Positions 1 through 7,352 of a stretch of 53,871 nt of DNA are shown here, in pieces (position 1 is the first letter of the stretch; every line of letters begins with the position of its first letter). Below the pieces are notes generated by a model that worked only from the letters and a program-made list of their open reading frames with translations, searched no databases and was not told the DNA's origin. The DNA lies in contig CALJVL010000047.1 in NCBI GenBank assembly GCA_937773775.1, positions 1-53,871 of the forward strand, read 5' to 3'. The translations under genes were made by a program, and so were the position numbers. Origin of the DNA: an uncultured Flavobacterium sp. (GTDB taxonomy: Bacteria > Bacteroidota > Bacteroidia > Flavobacteriales > Flavobacteriaceae).

Positions 1-133
1 CCATTCATCGACACTTATTCGACATCCACCGAAGGTTAAACAGCTCCTGTCGTAAATGTAATTTGACTACACAGTATATGTATAATTTTACTATTTCAAA
101 ACCAATAAACAAGGTTTAAAACAAAAGATTTTT

Positions 134-1108
134 ATGATAATTAGCCAAAAAATAAAATCATCTCTACCTTACTTTTTATTTGTAAGCGCCATTTTCCTAG
201 GAAATATGGTGCATTCGCAGATAAAAAATGATGGTGATTTACATATTGGCGACAATAGCGCCCTTCATATTGACGCAGAAACTTTTGATTTTGGTTTAGG
301 AACAATAACAACTAGCAGAACTAAGTCACATTATGGTGTATTATCAATGTCTGATGGTTCCTATTGGGCTGGAGCTAATGAAACGCATTTTGTAGATGGA
401 TATGTTCAAACCCATAGCAATGCAGCTTTTGTGTTGCCTGTAGGACAATCTGGTGTTTATGCCCCAATTCAGGTGACTACATCAAATTCTGGAGGTGTAG
501 ACGCAGCTTACTTTCGATCACCAGCAAACGCGATTAGCACTGTTTTTGACGAATCTATTTCTGCCATATCCGCTGTAGAATATTGGGATATTACTAGTAA
601 AGGAGCAAAAGCAGGCATTTCGCTTAGCTGGAGTTCTTCAAGCGACATTTCAGCTTTGACATCTTCTTCATTGGCTAATTTAACTATCGTGGGCTATAAT
701 AGTGCTACCTGGGTTACAATACCTTCAATAGTTGATGAGTATTCAATACTGGGAGAAATAAGTAATTTAGGTTACGGTTCTATTACTTCAAATAAAGATA
801 TAGACTTATCTGGGTACTCGGCTTTTTCATTAGGAACAACAACCACAAAACAACTATCAGTTGCTCAATTTGAAAAAATAGAACTTACGGCATATGCAAA
901 CAAAAACAGATTCTCTATTAAAGCATCTCAACCAATAACAGCTTTGATTGTCTATGATATGACAGGTAAAAAAATATTATCAGAACGTCTAAATGCAGAT
1001 TTAGAATACGATATCCCTTTCAACCATGCAGATGGTGTATATATCGCAAGAATTGAATTGGATAATGGCGCTTCACTTATAACAAGAAAAATAATAAATA
1101 GGAATTAA
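134..1108 (+). CDS. Secreted surface protein with T9SS-type C-terminal sorting domain
   Basis: This gene encodes 324 residues. Residues 1-28 form a signal peptide (basic start, hydrophobic run SLPYFLFVSAIFLG, cleavage after HSQ). The middle (about 30-245) is Ser/Thr/Gly-rich beta-type sequence of no family I can name. The last ~80 residues (from about FEKIELTAYANKNRF, through ALIVYDMTGKKILSERL, to VYIARIELDNGASLITRKIINRN) match the type A sorting domain that directs proteins through the type IX secretion system to the cell surface. It is the first of four adjacent genes for exported proteins, so a role in a surface structure or adhesion is plausible. Specific function unknown. Confidence is high for an exported T9SS client and low for any role. 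Confidence 0.85.
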   Translation: MIISQKIKSSLPYFLFVSAIFLGNMVHSQIKNDGDLHIGDNSALHIDAETFDFGLGTITTSRTKSHYGVLSMSDGSYWAGANETHFVDGYVQTHSNAAFVLPVGQSGVYAPIQVTTSNSGGVDAAYFRSPANAISTVFDESISAISAVEYWDITSKGAKAGISLSWSSSSDISALTSSSLANLTIVGYNSATWVTIPSIVDEYSILGEISNLGYGSITSNKDIDLSGYSAFSLGTTTTKQLSVAQFEKIELTAYANKNRFSIKASQPITALIVYDMTGKKILSERLNADLEYDIPFNHADGVYIARIELDNGASLITRKIINRN

Positions 1109-1141
1109 CTTTTGGCCTACTCCAGATTAATTCAAACTCAT

Positions 1142-1939
1142 ATGAAGATAATTAATTATTTCAAATTATTAATAGTACTGCAATCTAGTTTAGTCTTTGC
1201 CCAAACGGGTATTGGGACAAAAACTCCAGATACTTCCTCAGTTTTAGATGTTACATCTACTAGTAAAGGATTGCTAATGCCTAGAATGAATACGTCAGAA
1301 CGTAATTTAATAGCAAGTCCTGCAAACGGACTAATTATTTATAATACTACAGTTAATGCTATTGAAAATAATATTGGAACAAAATCAAATCCTAATTGGG
1401 TTACACTAGGAATCAATGAAAAAGCTAAAAGTACAATACGCAATCTGGCTACTGGAGATATTTTAATAGGTAATAGTGAAGGTTTAGCACATGAAGTTAT
1501 GCTTTCTGGTGAAGGAACTATTACGGAATTAGGAGTTCTTACTATAAATAATGATGCCGTTATCTCAAAAAAACTAACAGGCTACATAAAAGGATCGGGA
1601 GAAATATCTGCTGATGATAGCATTTTGTCAGCCATTCAAAAATTAGAAGGGAAGCAACTCACAAATGCAATTATATCAACATCTAAAAATTATAATGTTC
1701 TTCGGACCGATTATACTATTTTATGTGATGCCGAAGCCGCGTCCTTTAGCATAAATCTACCCGAAGTTAGCAGCTGTATAGGTAAAATATATGTTATCGC
1801 TAAAATAGATGAAACCTCAAATGAATTAAAAATAAATCCAAAGATACAGTTGACCAAGAAAACCACTGTTTCAACTCTTAATTACGCTAAAACTTTTAAG
1901 ATACAGTCCGACGGAAAAGTCTGGAATGTTATAAATTAA
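1142..1939 (+). CDS. Exported protein of the flavobacterial 'KGLLMPRM' family
   Basis: The frame is open from a TTG at 1112, but the ATG at 1142 gives a clean signal peptide (MKIINYFKLLIVLQSSLVFA, cut before Q), so I choose it: 265 residues. The mature N-terminus has TGIGTKTPDTSSVLDV followed by TSKGLLMPRM. This head is common to exported Bacteroidota proteins that often carry tail-fibre-like or adhesin domains. The C-terminal ~75 residues (from YTILCDAEAASFSINLP through IGKIYVIAKID to QSDGKVWNVIN) are clearly homologous to the restored C-terminus of the next gene. Function unknown. It probably belongs to a surface-protein cluster with its three neighbours. Confidence 0.8.
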   Translation: MKIINYFKLLIVLQSSLVFAQTGIGTKTPDTSSVLDVTSTSKGLLMPRMNTSERNLIASPANGLIIYNTTVNAIENNIGTKSNPNWVTLGINEKAKSTIRNLATGDILIGNSEGLAHEVMLSGEGTITELGVLTINNDAVISKKLTGYIKGSGEISADDSILSAIQKLEGKQLTNAIISTSKNYNVLRTDYTILCDAEAASFSINLPEVSSCIGKIYVIAKIDETSNELKINPKIQLTKKTTVSTLNYAKTFKIQSDGKVWNVIN

Positions 1940-1970
1940 TTTTATTAAACTAATGCTTTAACTCAACGAT

Positions 1971-3487
1971 ATGAATTACAAAACTACTTCAAAAATCATA
2001 GTAACAGGTTTACTATTTGGTTTAGCAATTACGGAAGCTTCTGCCCAAGTTGTGCAAAAAATCGGGAAAAATTCATTTACAATAAACCCAAATGCAGTTT
2101 TAGAACTGGAAAGCGACTCAAAAGGGTTTCTACCTCCTCGAATGGCAAATTTACCTTCAGGTCTATCTACATCAGATAAAGGTTTGATTGTATATTTAAC
2201 AAGTACTAACCCAGGTTTGCAAATTTGGACTGGTACTAAATGGGTTGTCTTTGTAGATAATGAAGCGTTAGATGGAAAAGCTGATTTGGCCGGAGCTACA
2301 TTTACTGGAGCTATAGCAGCAACCAACTTATCAGGTAGTAATACGGGTGATGAAACAACAGAGTCTATTAAAACTGCCTTAGGGGTTACAACACTTTCTG
2401 GCGATAATACTGGTGATAATGCTAGCAATTCACTGTACAGCGGACTAGCTAATTCAAAAGCTGATTTGGCCGGAGCTACATTTACTGGAGCTATAGCAGC
2501 AACCAACTTATCAGGTAGTAATACAGGTGATGAAACAACAGAGTCTATTAAAACTGCCTTAGGGATTACAACACTTTCTGGCGATAATACTGGTGATAAT
2601 GCTAGCAATTCACTGTACAGCGGACTAGCTAATTCAAAAGCTGATTTGGCCGGAGCTACATTTACTGGAGCTATAGCAGCAACCAACTTATCAGGTAGTA
2701 ATACAGGTGATGAAACAACAGAGTCTATTAAAACCGCTTTAGGGGTTACAATACTTTCTGGTGATAATACTGGTGATAATGCTAGCAATTCACTGTACAG
2801 CGGACTAGCTAATTCAAAAGCTGATTTGGCCGGAGCTACATTTACTGGAGCTATAGCAGCAACCAACCTATCAGGTAGTAATACAGGTGATGAAACAACA
2901 GAGTCTATTAAAACTGCCTTAGGGGTTACAATACTTTCTGGTGGTAATACTGGTGACCAAGATTTGAGCACATTGACAACTAAAATAGAAACTGCTGCTG
3001 CAGAAACAAATTGCAATAGCGACGGCAGCTACTGATGCTGCAGATAAAGTGTTAGTAGAAAAAAACCGTGCAACAGCTGCTGAAGAAGCTTTGAATGCTA
3101 GTAAAGAAAATACAGCTAATAAATCAAATGTTATAGATATTACTGCTCCGTCTAACGATAAATTTCCAACGGTATCTGCGGTAATAAATTACGTAGCAAG
3201 AAGTATTAATTCTGTAAGAACAATAACTGCTTCTACAACTGCTATCATTTCTGATTATTCCCTACTATGTAATACTAGTTCTGGAGCTTTCACATTGTCA
3301 TTACCTGCGGCAGACGCTAACAATATTGGGAAGATTTATGTGATTCGTAAAACAGATCCTTCAAATAACGTTTTAACATTCTCACTAGGATTAATACTTG
3401 ACGAAAACAAACACAATTACAGAATTGAATTACCCAAAAACAATAAAAGTACAATCTGATGGTTCAAATTGGCATATTATTAACTAA
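1971..3487 (+). pseudogene. Repeat-containing exported protein, interrupted by two frameshifts
   Basis: Three reading frames join into one protein. Frame 1 starts at ATG 1971 with a signal peptide (ending ITEASAQ), the head NAVLELESDSKGFLPPRM and four 60-residue repeats, then ends prematurely at 3035. A +1 shift near 3006-3012 (an extra A in ACAAATT would explain it) restores IAIATAATDAADKVLVEKNRATAAEEAL and runs to about 3400. A second +1 shift near 3399-3403 restores LTKTNTITELNYPKTIKVQ and QSDGSNWHIIN, stopping at 3487. The restored tail aligns with the C-terminus of the gene at 1142-1939 (LTKKTTVSTLNYAKTFKIQ and QSDGKVWNVIN), which strongly supports one ancestral ORF of about 504 residues. 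Both lesions fit single-base insertions: either a real pseudogene or sequencing error. Confidence 0.8.
2281..2955 (+). repeat. 180-bp tandem repeat, about 3.75 copies, coding
   Basis: Units begin at 2281, 2461, 2641 and 2821, exactly 180 bp apart, and differ at only a few positions (for example ACGGGT/ACAGGT at the first third and GGGGTT/GGGATT mid-unit). The fourth copy diverges after about 2955. Each unit encodes 60 residues containing ADLAGATFTGAIAATNL, SGSNTGDETTESIKTAL and SGDNTGDNASNSLYSGLANS. The near-identity at silent sites indicates recent duplication or gene conversion, and the unit invites copy-number change. SGxNTGD motifs occur in tail-fibre and adhesin-like proteins, so a fibrous shaft is a reasonable guess. 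Confidence 0.95.
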
Positions 3488-3514
3488 TTTGTACCCTTTA
3501 AATATTACACCCTG

Positions 3515-4906
3515 ATGCATACTACTTCATTTCATCGAACAGTACTGTCACTATTTTTTCTTTGTCTTTGCAGCAATAGTGCTTCGGCACAAATTATGCA
3601 GAAATTCGGGGATAACTCTACTTCTATAGACAATAACGCAGTCTTAGAGTTGGAAAGTAAAACCAAAGGTTTTTTGCTTCCCCGTATGACTAAAGTGCAA
3701 AGAGATGCTATCGACACACCACCCGAAGGTTTGATGATATGGTGTACTGATTGTTCTCTTTCAAACGGCCCAGAAGTAGCGATTTGGATCAGCGATTCCT
3801 GGACAGGGCTATTGGTTTCTAATCTGGCGGAAAACAATATTTTGAAGGGAAATCCTGAAGGAAAAGCAGCCGCTGTACCTTTTAGCGACGGCATTAAATA
3901 TAGCTCTGCCGACACATCAGAAATAATTTCGACTTCATCCTCCTCAGATGTTTTAATGCCTGGAATGACTAAATCTCCGGAACCTGGTACTTATTTGGTC
4001 TTTTTTAATAGTCAATACAGTATATCTCCTGCTAATACCACAAATATCATTAGCACTGCGCAAGGAATTGTAGATTTAGGGGTTATATATAATGAAATCA
4101 AAAATCTTCCGGTTACTAATTCTAGTCATCCAATAGCTATTGTTACAGGGGAAATACTTACTCCTGGAGTATATTCTTTTCCTGGTGCATTATCCATTGC
4201 GGGAACTCTTACTTTAAACGCACAAAATAATCCAGATGCTGTTTTTGTTTTTAAAACCGTAGGAGCATTTAACACAGGTGCCGCGGTTGAAGTTGTTTTG
4301 ATCAATGGAGCCTCAGCTAGTAATATATATTGGTTAGCAGAAGGAGCTATCGGCCTTGGAGCAGGAACAATAATGAAAGGAACTCTTATTTCTCATGGCG
4401 CTGCTGTTGCTGTGGGAGCTGGATCACTGCTTGAAGGACGGATGCTGTCTACTGCAGGAGCAATTGCTTTTGGACCCGGAACAGTTTCACTTCCGTTAGG
4501 ACCTTCTTTTATTAATTTTAGAACATTAAACAATTTTGTAATGTTTACCGCTGCTGGAGGATTAGGAAACACCGGCACTTCCTATTATAACGGGGATATC
4601 GCAACAGGCTTAGGTGCGCTAACCGGCTTTGAGACCGCCATTATAAGCGGTACTGTCTTTCCTCCTGAGGGAGATACTACCGTAATTACTGAGATTGATG
4701 GAATTGCTACTTTTAGCATCTACCAAAATGGGGGACTTATCCCTAATTCTAGTAGAGTCAGAACTACAAAACTTGATACAGTAGATGTTTCCTTACAGGC
4801 AATAGCTACTGTTGCCCAAGGGGAAACGATTGATGTCAAATGGAATATTGACGCTGGAACTTTGTCTGTAAAAAATAGAATTTTAACTGTAATTAAAGTC
4901 CAATAA
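3515..4906 (+). CDS. Exported protein with DUF3494 ice-binding-like domain
   Basis: This gene encodes 463 residues. A signal peptide (to ASAQ, about residue 26) is followed by the same head as its neighbour (NAVLELESKTKGFLLPRM). Residues about 137-330 match the DUF3494 beta-solenoid: ITSTAQ-like ISTAQGIVDLG, GEILTPGVYSFPGALSIAG, TLTLNAQNNPDAVFVFK, VVLINGASASNIYWLAEGA and ISHGAAVAVGAGSLLEGRML. This fold includes type 1 ice-binding/ice-recrystallisation-inhibiting proteins, but many members do not bind ice. The C-terminal ~130 residues (GGLGNTGTSYYNGDIATGLGAL through GETIDVKWNIDAGTLSVKNRILTVIKV) are a second beta-rich module. Location: cell surface or secreted. A hairpin terminator follows at once. 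Confidence 0.85.
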   Translation: MHTTSFHRTVLSLFFLCLCSNSASAQIMQKFGDNSTSIDNNAVLELESKTKGFLLPRMTKVQRDAIDTPPEGLMIWCTDCSLSNGPEVAIWISDSWTGLLVSNLAENNILKGNPEGKAAAVPFSDGIKYSSADTSEIISTSSSSDVLMPGMTKSPEPGTYLVFFNSQYSISPANTTNIISTAQGIVDLGVIYNEIKNLPVTNSSHPIAIVTGEILTPGVYSFPGALSIAGTLTLNAQNNPDAVFVFKTVGAFNTGAAVEVVLINGASASNIYWLAEGAIGLGAGTIMKGTLISHGAAVAVGAGSLLEGRMLSTAGAIAFGPGTVSLPLGPSFINFRTLNNFVMFTAAGGLGNTGTSYYNGDIATGLGALTGFETAIISGTVFPPEGDTTVITEIDGIATFSIYQNGGLIPNSSRVRTTKLDTVDVSLQAIATVAQGETIDVKWNIDAGTLSVKNRILTVIKVQ

Positions 4907-4942
4907 CTTTTAAGGATATTACAAATTCAATAAAACTCAATT

Positions 4943-4990
4943 AAAAAAGCAGCCATAACCAATGATAAAATTGGTTATGGCTGCTTTTTT
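4943..4990. terminator. Strong bidirectional hairpin terminator
   Basis: A perfect 20-bp inverted repeat (arms 4943-4962 and 4971-4990, loop TGATAAAA) begins with six A and ends with six T. It closes the exported-protein cluster 37 bases after the DUF3494 gene. Confidence 0.95.
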
Positions 4991-5264
4991 ATTCCCATTT
5001 TGAGCCCGCAAACACAAAGTTGCTCGTTTTCAGTTTTTGCCTTTCGAATATTATTCTTTTTCTAAGTATGTGTTCCTTGTAGTATGAAAAAACTTTCTAT
5101 TTACAACATTAAATTGTTGGTGAAACAGTAATGTGATAGCAGCTCCTAGCCTACAAATCAATTAAAAGACGACTTATTTACTTTGGCCTCACTTATGTTC
5201 CTGCTCGATTTTCTATCGAAGTTTGAAAAAAAACTTTAAAATTTTAACAAAATAATAACTATTG
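4991..5264. other. Non-coding gap before the MarR operon
   Basis: Between the terminator and the marR promoter there is no credible ORF, RNA gene or repeat that I can see. It is simply AT-rich spacer. Confidence 0.6.
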
Positions 5265-5309
5265 TTTGTATATACAAATAAAAAAACTGTTACATTTGTA
5301 CCAACAAAT
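5262..5309 (+). promoter_or_regulatory. MarR-operon promoter with two matching palindromes (putative operator)
   Basis: TACATTTG at 5291-5298 matches the Bacteroidota -7 box TAnnTTTG, with TTG/TTTG at 5262-5268 as a possible -33 element. Two inverted repeats with the same half-site frame it: TTTGTATATACAAA at 5265-5278 (perfect 14-bp palindrome) and ATTTGT-ACCA-ACAAAT at 5294-5309. They overlap the -33 and the -7/start region respectively, which is where an autorepressing MarR dimer would be expected to bind. Operator function is inferred. Confidence 0.65.
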
Positions 5310-5323
5310 AATAGAAAACTATT

Positions 5324-5788
5324 ATGAAGATAGAGGATGAAATAAAAAGTAGTATATCATTAAAGCTTGCAACAAAAGTCGTGTTGAATGTTTTGCACAC
5401 ACAAAATATAATTAATGAAAAATTTAATATAGTTTTAAAACCATATGATTTATCAGGAGAGCAATATAATGTTTTACGAATATTAAGAGGGCAAAAAGGC
5501 AATCCTGCTAACATGAATATGATCCAAGAACGGATGGTTGCAAAAACAAGTAATACTACTCGTTTAGTTGACAAACTATTATTAAAGGACTTAGTCACAA
5601 GAAATGTCTGTCCAGAAAATAGAAGAAAAATTGAAGTCACAATAACTCACAAGGGATTACAAGTTTTAACTGAATTAGACCCTAAAGTTATAGAACACGA
5701 GAATTATTTCTGCAGCAATTTAAAAACTGCAGAATTAAAACAATTAAACACATTATTAGAAAAATACAGAAATCAACAAATTCAATAA
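5324..5788 (+). CDS. MarR-family winged-helix transcriptional regulator
   Basis: This gene encodes 154 residues, typical for MarR. Recognisable parts are the N-terminal dimerisation helix, the helix-turn-helix region around residues 50-85 (EQYNVLRILRGQKGN... MIQERMVAKTSNTTRLVDKLLLKDLV) and the wing with RxxCPENRRKIEVTITHKG (the conserved D/N-R-R beta-hairpin). MarR proteins bind palindromic operators as dimers and are released by phenolic or oxidising ligands. Four bases separate it from the nitroreductase gene, and palindromes sit over its own promoter. The likely job is autorepression and control of the nitroreductase/YceI genes. The inducer is unknown. Confidence 0.92.
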   Translation: MKIEDEIKSSISLKLATKVVLNVLHTQNIINEKFNIVLKPYDLSGEQYNVLRILRGQKGNPANMNMIQERMVAKTSNTTRLVDKLLLKDLVTRNVCPENRRKIEVTITHKGLQVLTELDPKVIEHENYFCSNLKTAELKQLNTLLEKYRNQQIQ

Positions 5789-5792
5789 AAAC

Positions 5793-6425
5793 ATGAATAC
5801 CTTTTTAGATAAACAAAATTGGCGTTACGCCACCAAAAAATTTGATGCAACAAAAAAAATATCAGCATCAGATTTAGACTTTCTTAAAGAAGCCGTTCGT
5901 TTAAGCACCTCGTCTTATGGATTACAGCTTTATAAAGTAATAATCGTTGAAAACACAGAACTAAGAGCGCAACTGTTACCGGCCGCTTATGGACAAAAAC
6001 AAGTTACAGATGCTTCACATTTATTTGTTTTTGCTAGTCAAACGAATGTTGGGAACGCAGAAATCGATGCTTACCTAAAAAATACTAGCGAGACAAGAAA
6101 CCTTCCCATTGAAGCTTTATCTGGCTATGGAGATTACATGAAAGGAGCAATTAACCCAATGTCAGAAGACATCAAAAGTATTTGGACCGCAAAACAGACC
6201 TATTTGGCTTTGGGAAATTTATTAAACGCAGCAGCTGAGTTAAATATTGATTCCACACCGATGGAAGGTTTTATTCCAGCAAAATTCAATGAAATTTTAG
6301 GTTTGAATAAATTAAACCTAAATTCGGTACTAGTTGCACCGGTAGGATACCGTCATGAAGAGGATGCTACACAGCACCTCACAAAAGTTAGAAAATCAAA
6401 CGAGGATTTATTTATCACACTATAA
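5793..6425 (+). CDS. NAD(P)H-dependent nitroreductase-family oxidoreductase
   Basis: This gene encodes 210 residues, the usual size of NfsB-like FMN enzymes. It opens with NWRYATKKFDATKKISASDLDFLKEAVRLSTSSYGLQLYKVIIV, the family signature: RYATKKFD and the S-S-x-G-LQ-x-Y FMN-contact segment. Later IWTAKQTYLALGNLLNAAAEL and TPMEGF occur as in the NfsB/DrgA group. These enzymes reduce nitroaromatics or quinones with NAD(P)H in the cytosol. It is cotranscribed with the marR gene (4-bp gap) and followed by yceI after 26 bp. The set suggests a response to electrophilic or redox-active compounds; substrate not determinable. Confidence 0.9.
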   Translation: MNTFLDKQNWRYATKKFDATKKISASDLDFLKEAVRLSTSSYGLQLYKVIIVENTELRAQLLPAAYGQKQVTDASHLFVFASQTNVGNAEIDAYLKNTSETRNLPIEALSGYGDYMKGAINPMSEDIKSIWTAKQTYLALGNLLNAAAELNIDSTPMEGFIPAKFNEILGLNKLNLNSVLVAPVGYRHEEDATQHLTKVRKSNEDLFITL

Positions 6426-6451
6426 TTATTAACACAAATAAAATTAAACAA

Positions 6452-7018
6452 ATGAAAAATTTCAAAGCAATTGCATTAGCATTAGTAGTAGTTATATCTA
6501 CTGTATCGGTAACAGCACAAACTAAAAAAATAGATGCTTCAGCAAGTACTCTTAACTGGGTTGGTAAAAAAGTGACTGGACAACACGAAGGAACTGTCAA
6601 CATCAAAGATGGTGCACTAGTATTTGCAGGGAAAAAATTAACAGGAGGAACTTTCACCGTTGATATGACATCATTGACTTCTACTGATCTATCAGGAGAA
6701 TACCAAGGAAAATTAAACGGACACTTGAATTCAGCAGATTTCTTTGGAACTGAAAAATTTCCAACATCTACATTAGTATTCAAAACTATTGCAGCCAAAA
6801 CAACAAACATGTATGCTGTAACTGCTGATTTAACAATCAAAGGACAAACACATCCTGTTACATTTGATATGGCCGTAAACGGTAACACCGCATCTACAAA
6901 ATTCAAAGTAGACAGAACTAAATATGACATCAAATATGGTTCAGGAAGCTTCTTCGACAACTTGGGAGACAAAGCAATCTCTGATGACTTCGATTTAGCA
7001 GTAGCTTTAAAATTCTAA
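6452..7018 (+). CDS. YceI-family periplasmic lipid-binding protein
   Basis: This gene encodes 188 residues with a signal peptide (MKNFKAIALALVVVISTVSVTAQ). The mature part is a YceI lipocalin-like barrel: DASASTLNWVGKKVTGQHEGTVN, GGTFTVDMTSLTSTDL, LNGHLNSADFFGTEKFPTSTLVF, TADLTIKGQTHPVTFDM and FKVDRTKYDIKYGSGSFFDNLGDKAISDDFDLAVALKF. YceI proteins bind isoprenoid-like lipids in the periplasm. It follows the nitroreductase with 26 bp and is followed by a hairpin, so it is probably the last gene of the MarR operon. Confidence 0.95.
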   Translation: MKNFKAIALALVVVISTVSVTAQTKKIDASASTLNWVGKKVTGQHEGTVNIKDGALVFAGKKLTGGTFTVDMTSLTSTDLSGEYQGKLNGHLNSADFFGTEKFPTSTLVFKTIAAKTTNMYAVTADLTIKGQTHPVTFDMAVNGNTASTKFKVDRTKYDIKYGSGSFFDNLGDKAISDDFDLAVALKF

Positions 7019-7034
7019 TACTTTTATAGTATTC

Positions 7035-7082
7035 TGTTTATTTATTCATCTAACAGTTGTTTGTGAGATGAATAAATAAACA
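7035..7082. terminator. Long AT-rich hairpin after yceI
   Basis: Perfect 17-bp arms TGTTTATTTATTCATCT (7035-7051) and AGATGAATAAATAAACA (7066-7082) enclose a 14-nt loop. There is no long T-run, so it may be a weak terminator or an mRNA-end stabiliser. Confidence 0.6.
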
Positions 7083-7140
7083 CAATTAAATAATGTAACA
7101 AAAAAGACCAAAAAACAGCTGTTTTTTTTGTTTCAATGTG

Positions 7141-7171
7141 TTTGAATAATCAAATAACATTTATATATTTG
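7141..7171 (+). promoter_or_regulatory. trp operon promoter
   Basis: TTTG (7141-7144), 19 bp, TATATTTG (7164-7171): an excellent match to the flavobacterial consensus TTTG/TTG-N17-23-TAnnTTTG. The G of the -7 box lies only 4 bases before the leader-peptide start codon, so the transcript is expected to be leaderless or nearly so. Confidence 0.85.
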
Positions 7172-7175
7172 CAGC

Positions 7176-7232
7176 GTGAAAACAATAACAAAAAATACTT
7201 GGTGGTGGAATAATTTACGTCAGTTGTCGTGA
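7176..7232 (+). CDS. trpL: trp operon leader peptide with three tandem Trp codons
   Basis: A GTG-started 18-codon ORF reads MKTITKNTWWWNNLRQLS, with the Trp codons at 7200-7208 and a TGA stop at 7230-7232. It lies directly behind a consensus promoter and directly before a rho-independent terminator and trpE. That arrangement is the hallmark of ribosome-mediated transcription attenuation. The ribosome senses charged tRNA-Trp: stalling at WWW leaves the 3' end of the leader ORF (7224-7232) unpaired so it can form an antiterminator. The stop codon itself lies in that pairing segment. The GTG has almost no upstream leader, so initiation is probably by the leaderless route. Function is inferred from architecture. 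Confidence 0.85.
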   Translation: MKTITKNTWWWNNLRQLS

Positions 7233-7300
7233 AATAAGCTCCTATGGTATTATAAACTATAAATATAAAAGGCTTGTCATCACGACGAGCCTTTTTTTTT
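7224..7300 (+). promoter_or_regulatory. trp attenuator: antiterminator pairing and terminator
   Basis: The terminator has arms 7267-7278 and 7284-7295 (12 bp with one G-U), loop ATCAC (7279-7283), and T-run 7292-7300. The antiterminator is segment 7224-7232 (TTGTCGTGA, the last codons and stop of the leader), which can pair over 9 bp (one G-U) with 7280-7288 (TCACGACGA). That would consume the terminator loop and part of its 3' arm, so the two structures are mutually exclusive. A ribosome stalled on the Trp codons would free 7224-7232; a ribosome reaching the stop would cover it. Only two alternative structures are needed, simpler than the four-segment E. coli design. Confidence 0.8.
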
Positions 7301-7352
7301 ATGTTAACAATTTTTGCTTTTCATACTATTAAAAACCCTAAATTTATTCAAG

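Noticed and set aside
2281..2955. CRISPR array
   Set aside because: The repeats are 180 bp, directly adjacent without unique spacers, in-frame coding, and there are no cas genes.
1976..3016. Antisense open frame of 346 codons across the repeat gene
   Set aside because: It exists because the 180-bp unit happens to lack stops on the other strand and is copied four times. The plus-strand product has a signal peptide and paralogous neighbours, while the antisense product has no recognisable feature.
5290..5640. 116-codon antisense frame over marR
   Set aside because: The plus-strand MarR is a full, recognisable protein with promoter and operon partners; the antisense frame is a shadow.
6415..6972. 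185-codon antisense frame over yceI
   Set aside because: YceI is complete with signal peptide and conserved barrel; the antisense product has no homology that I recognise.
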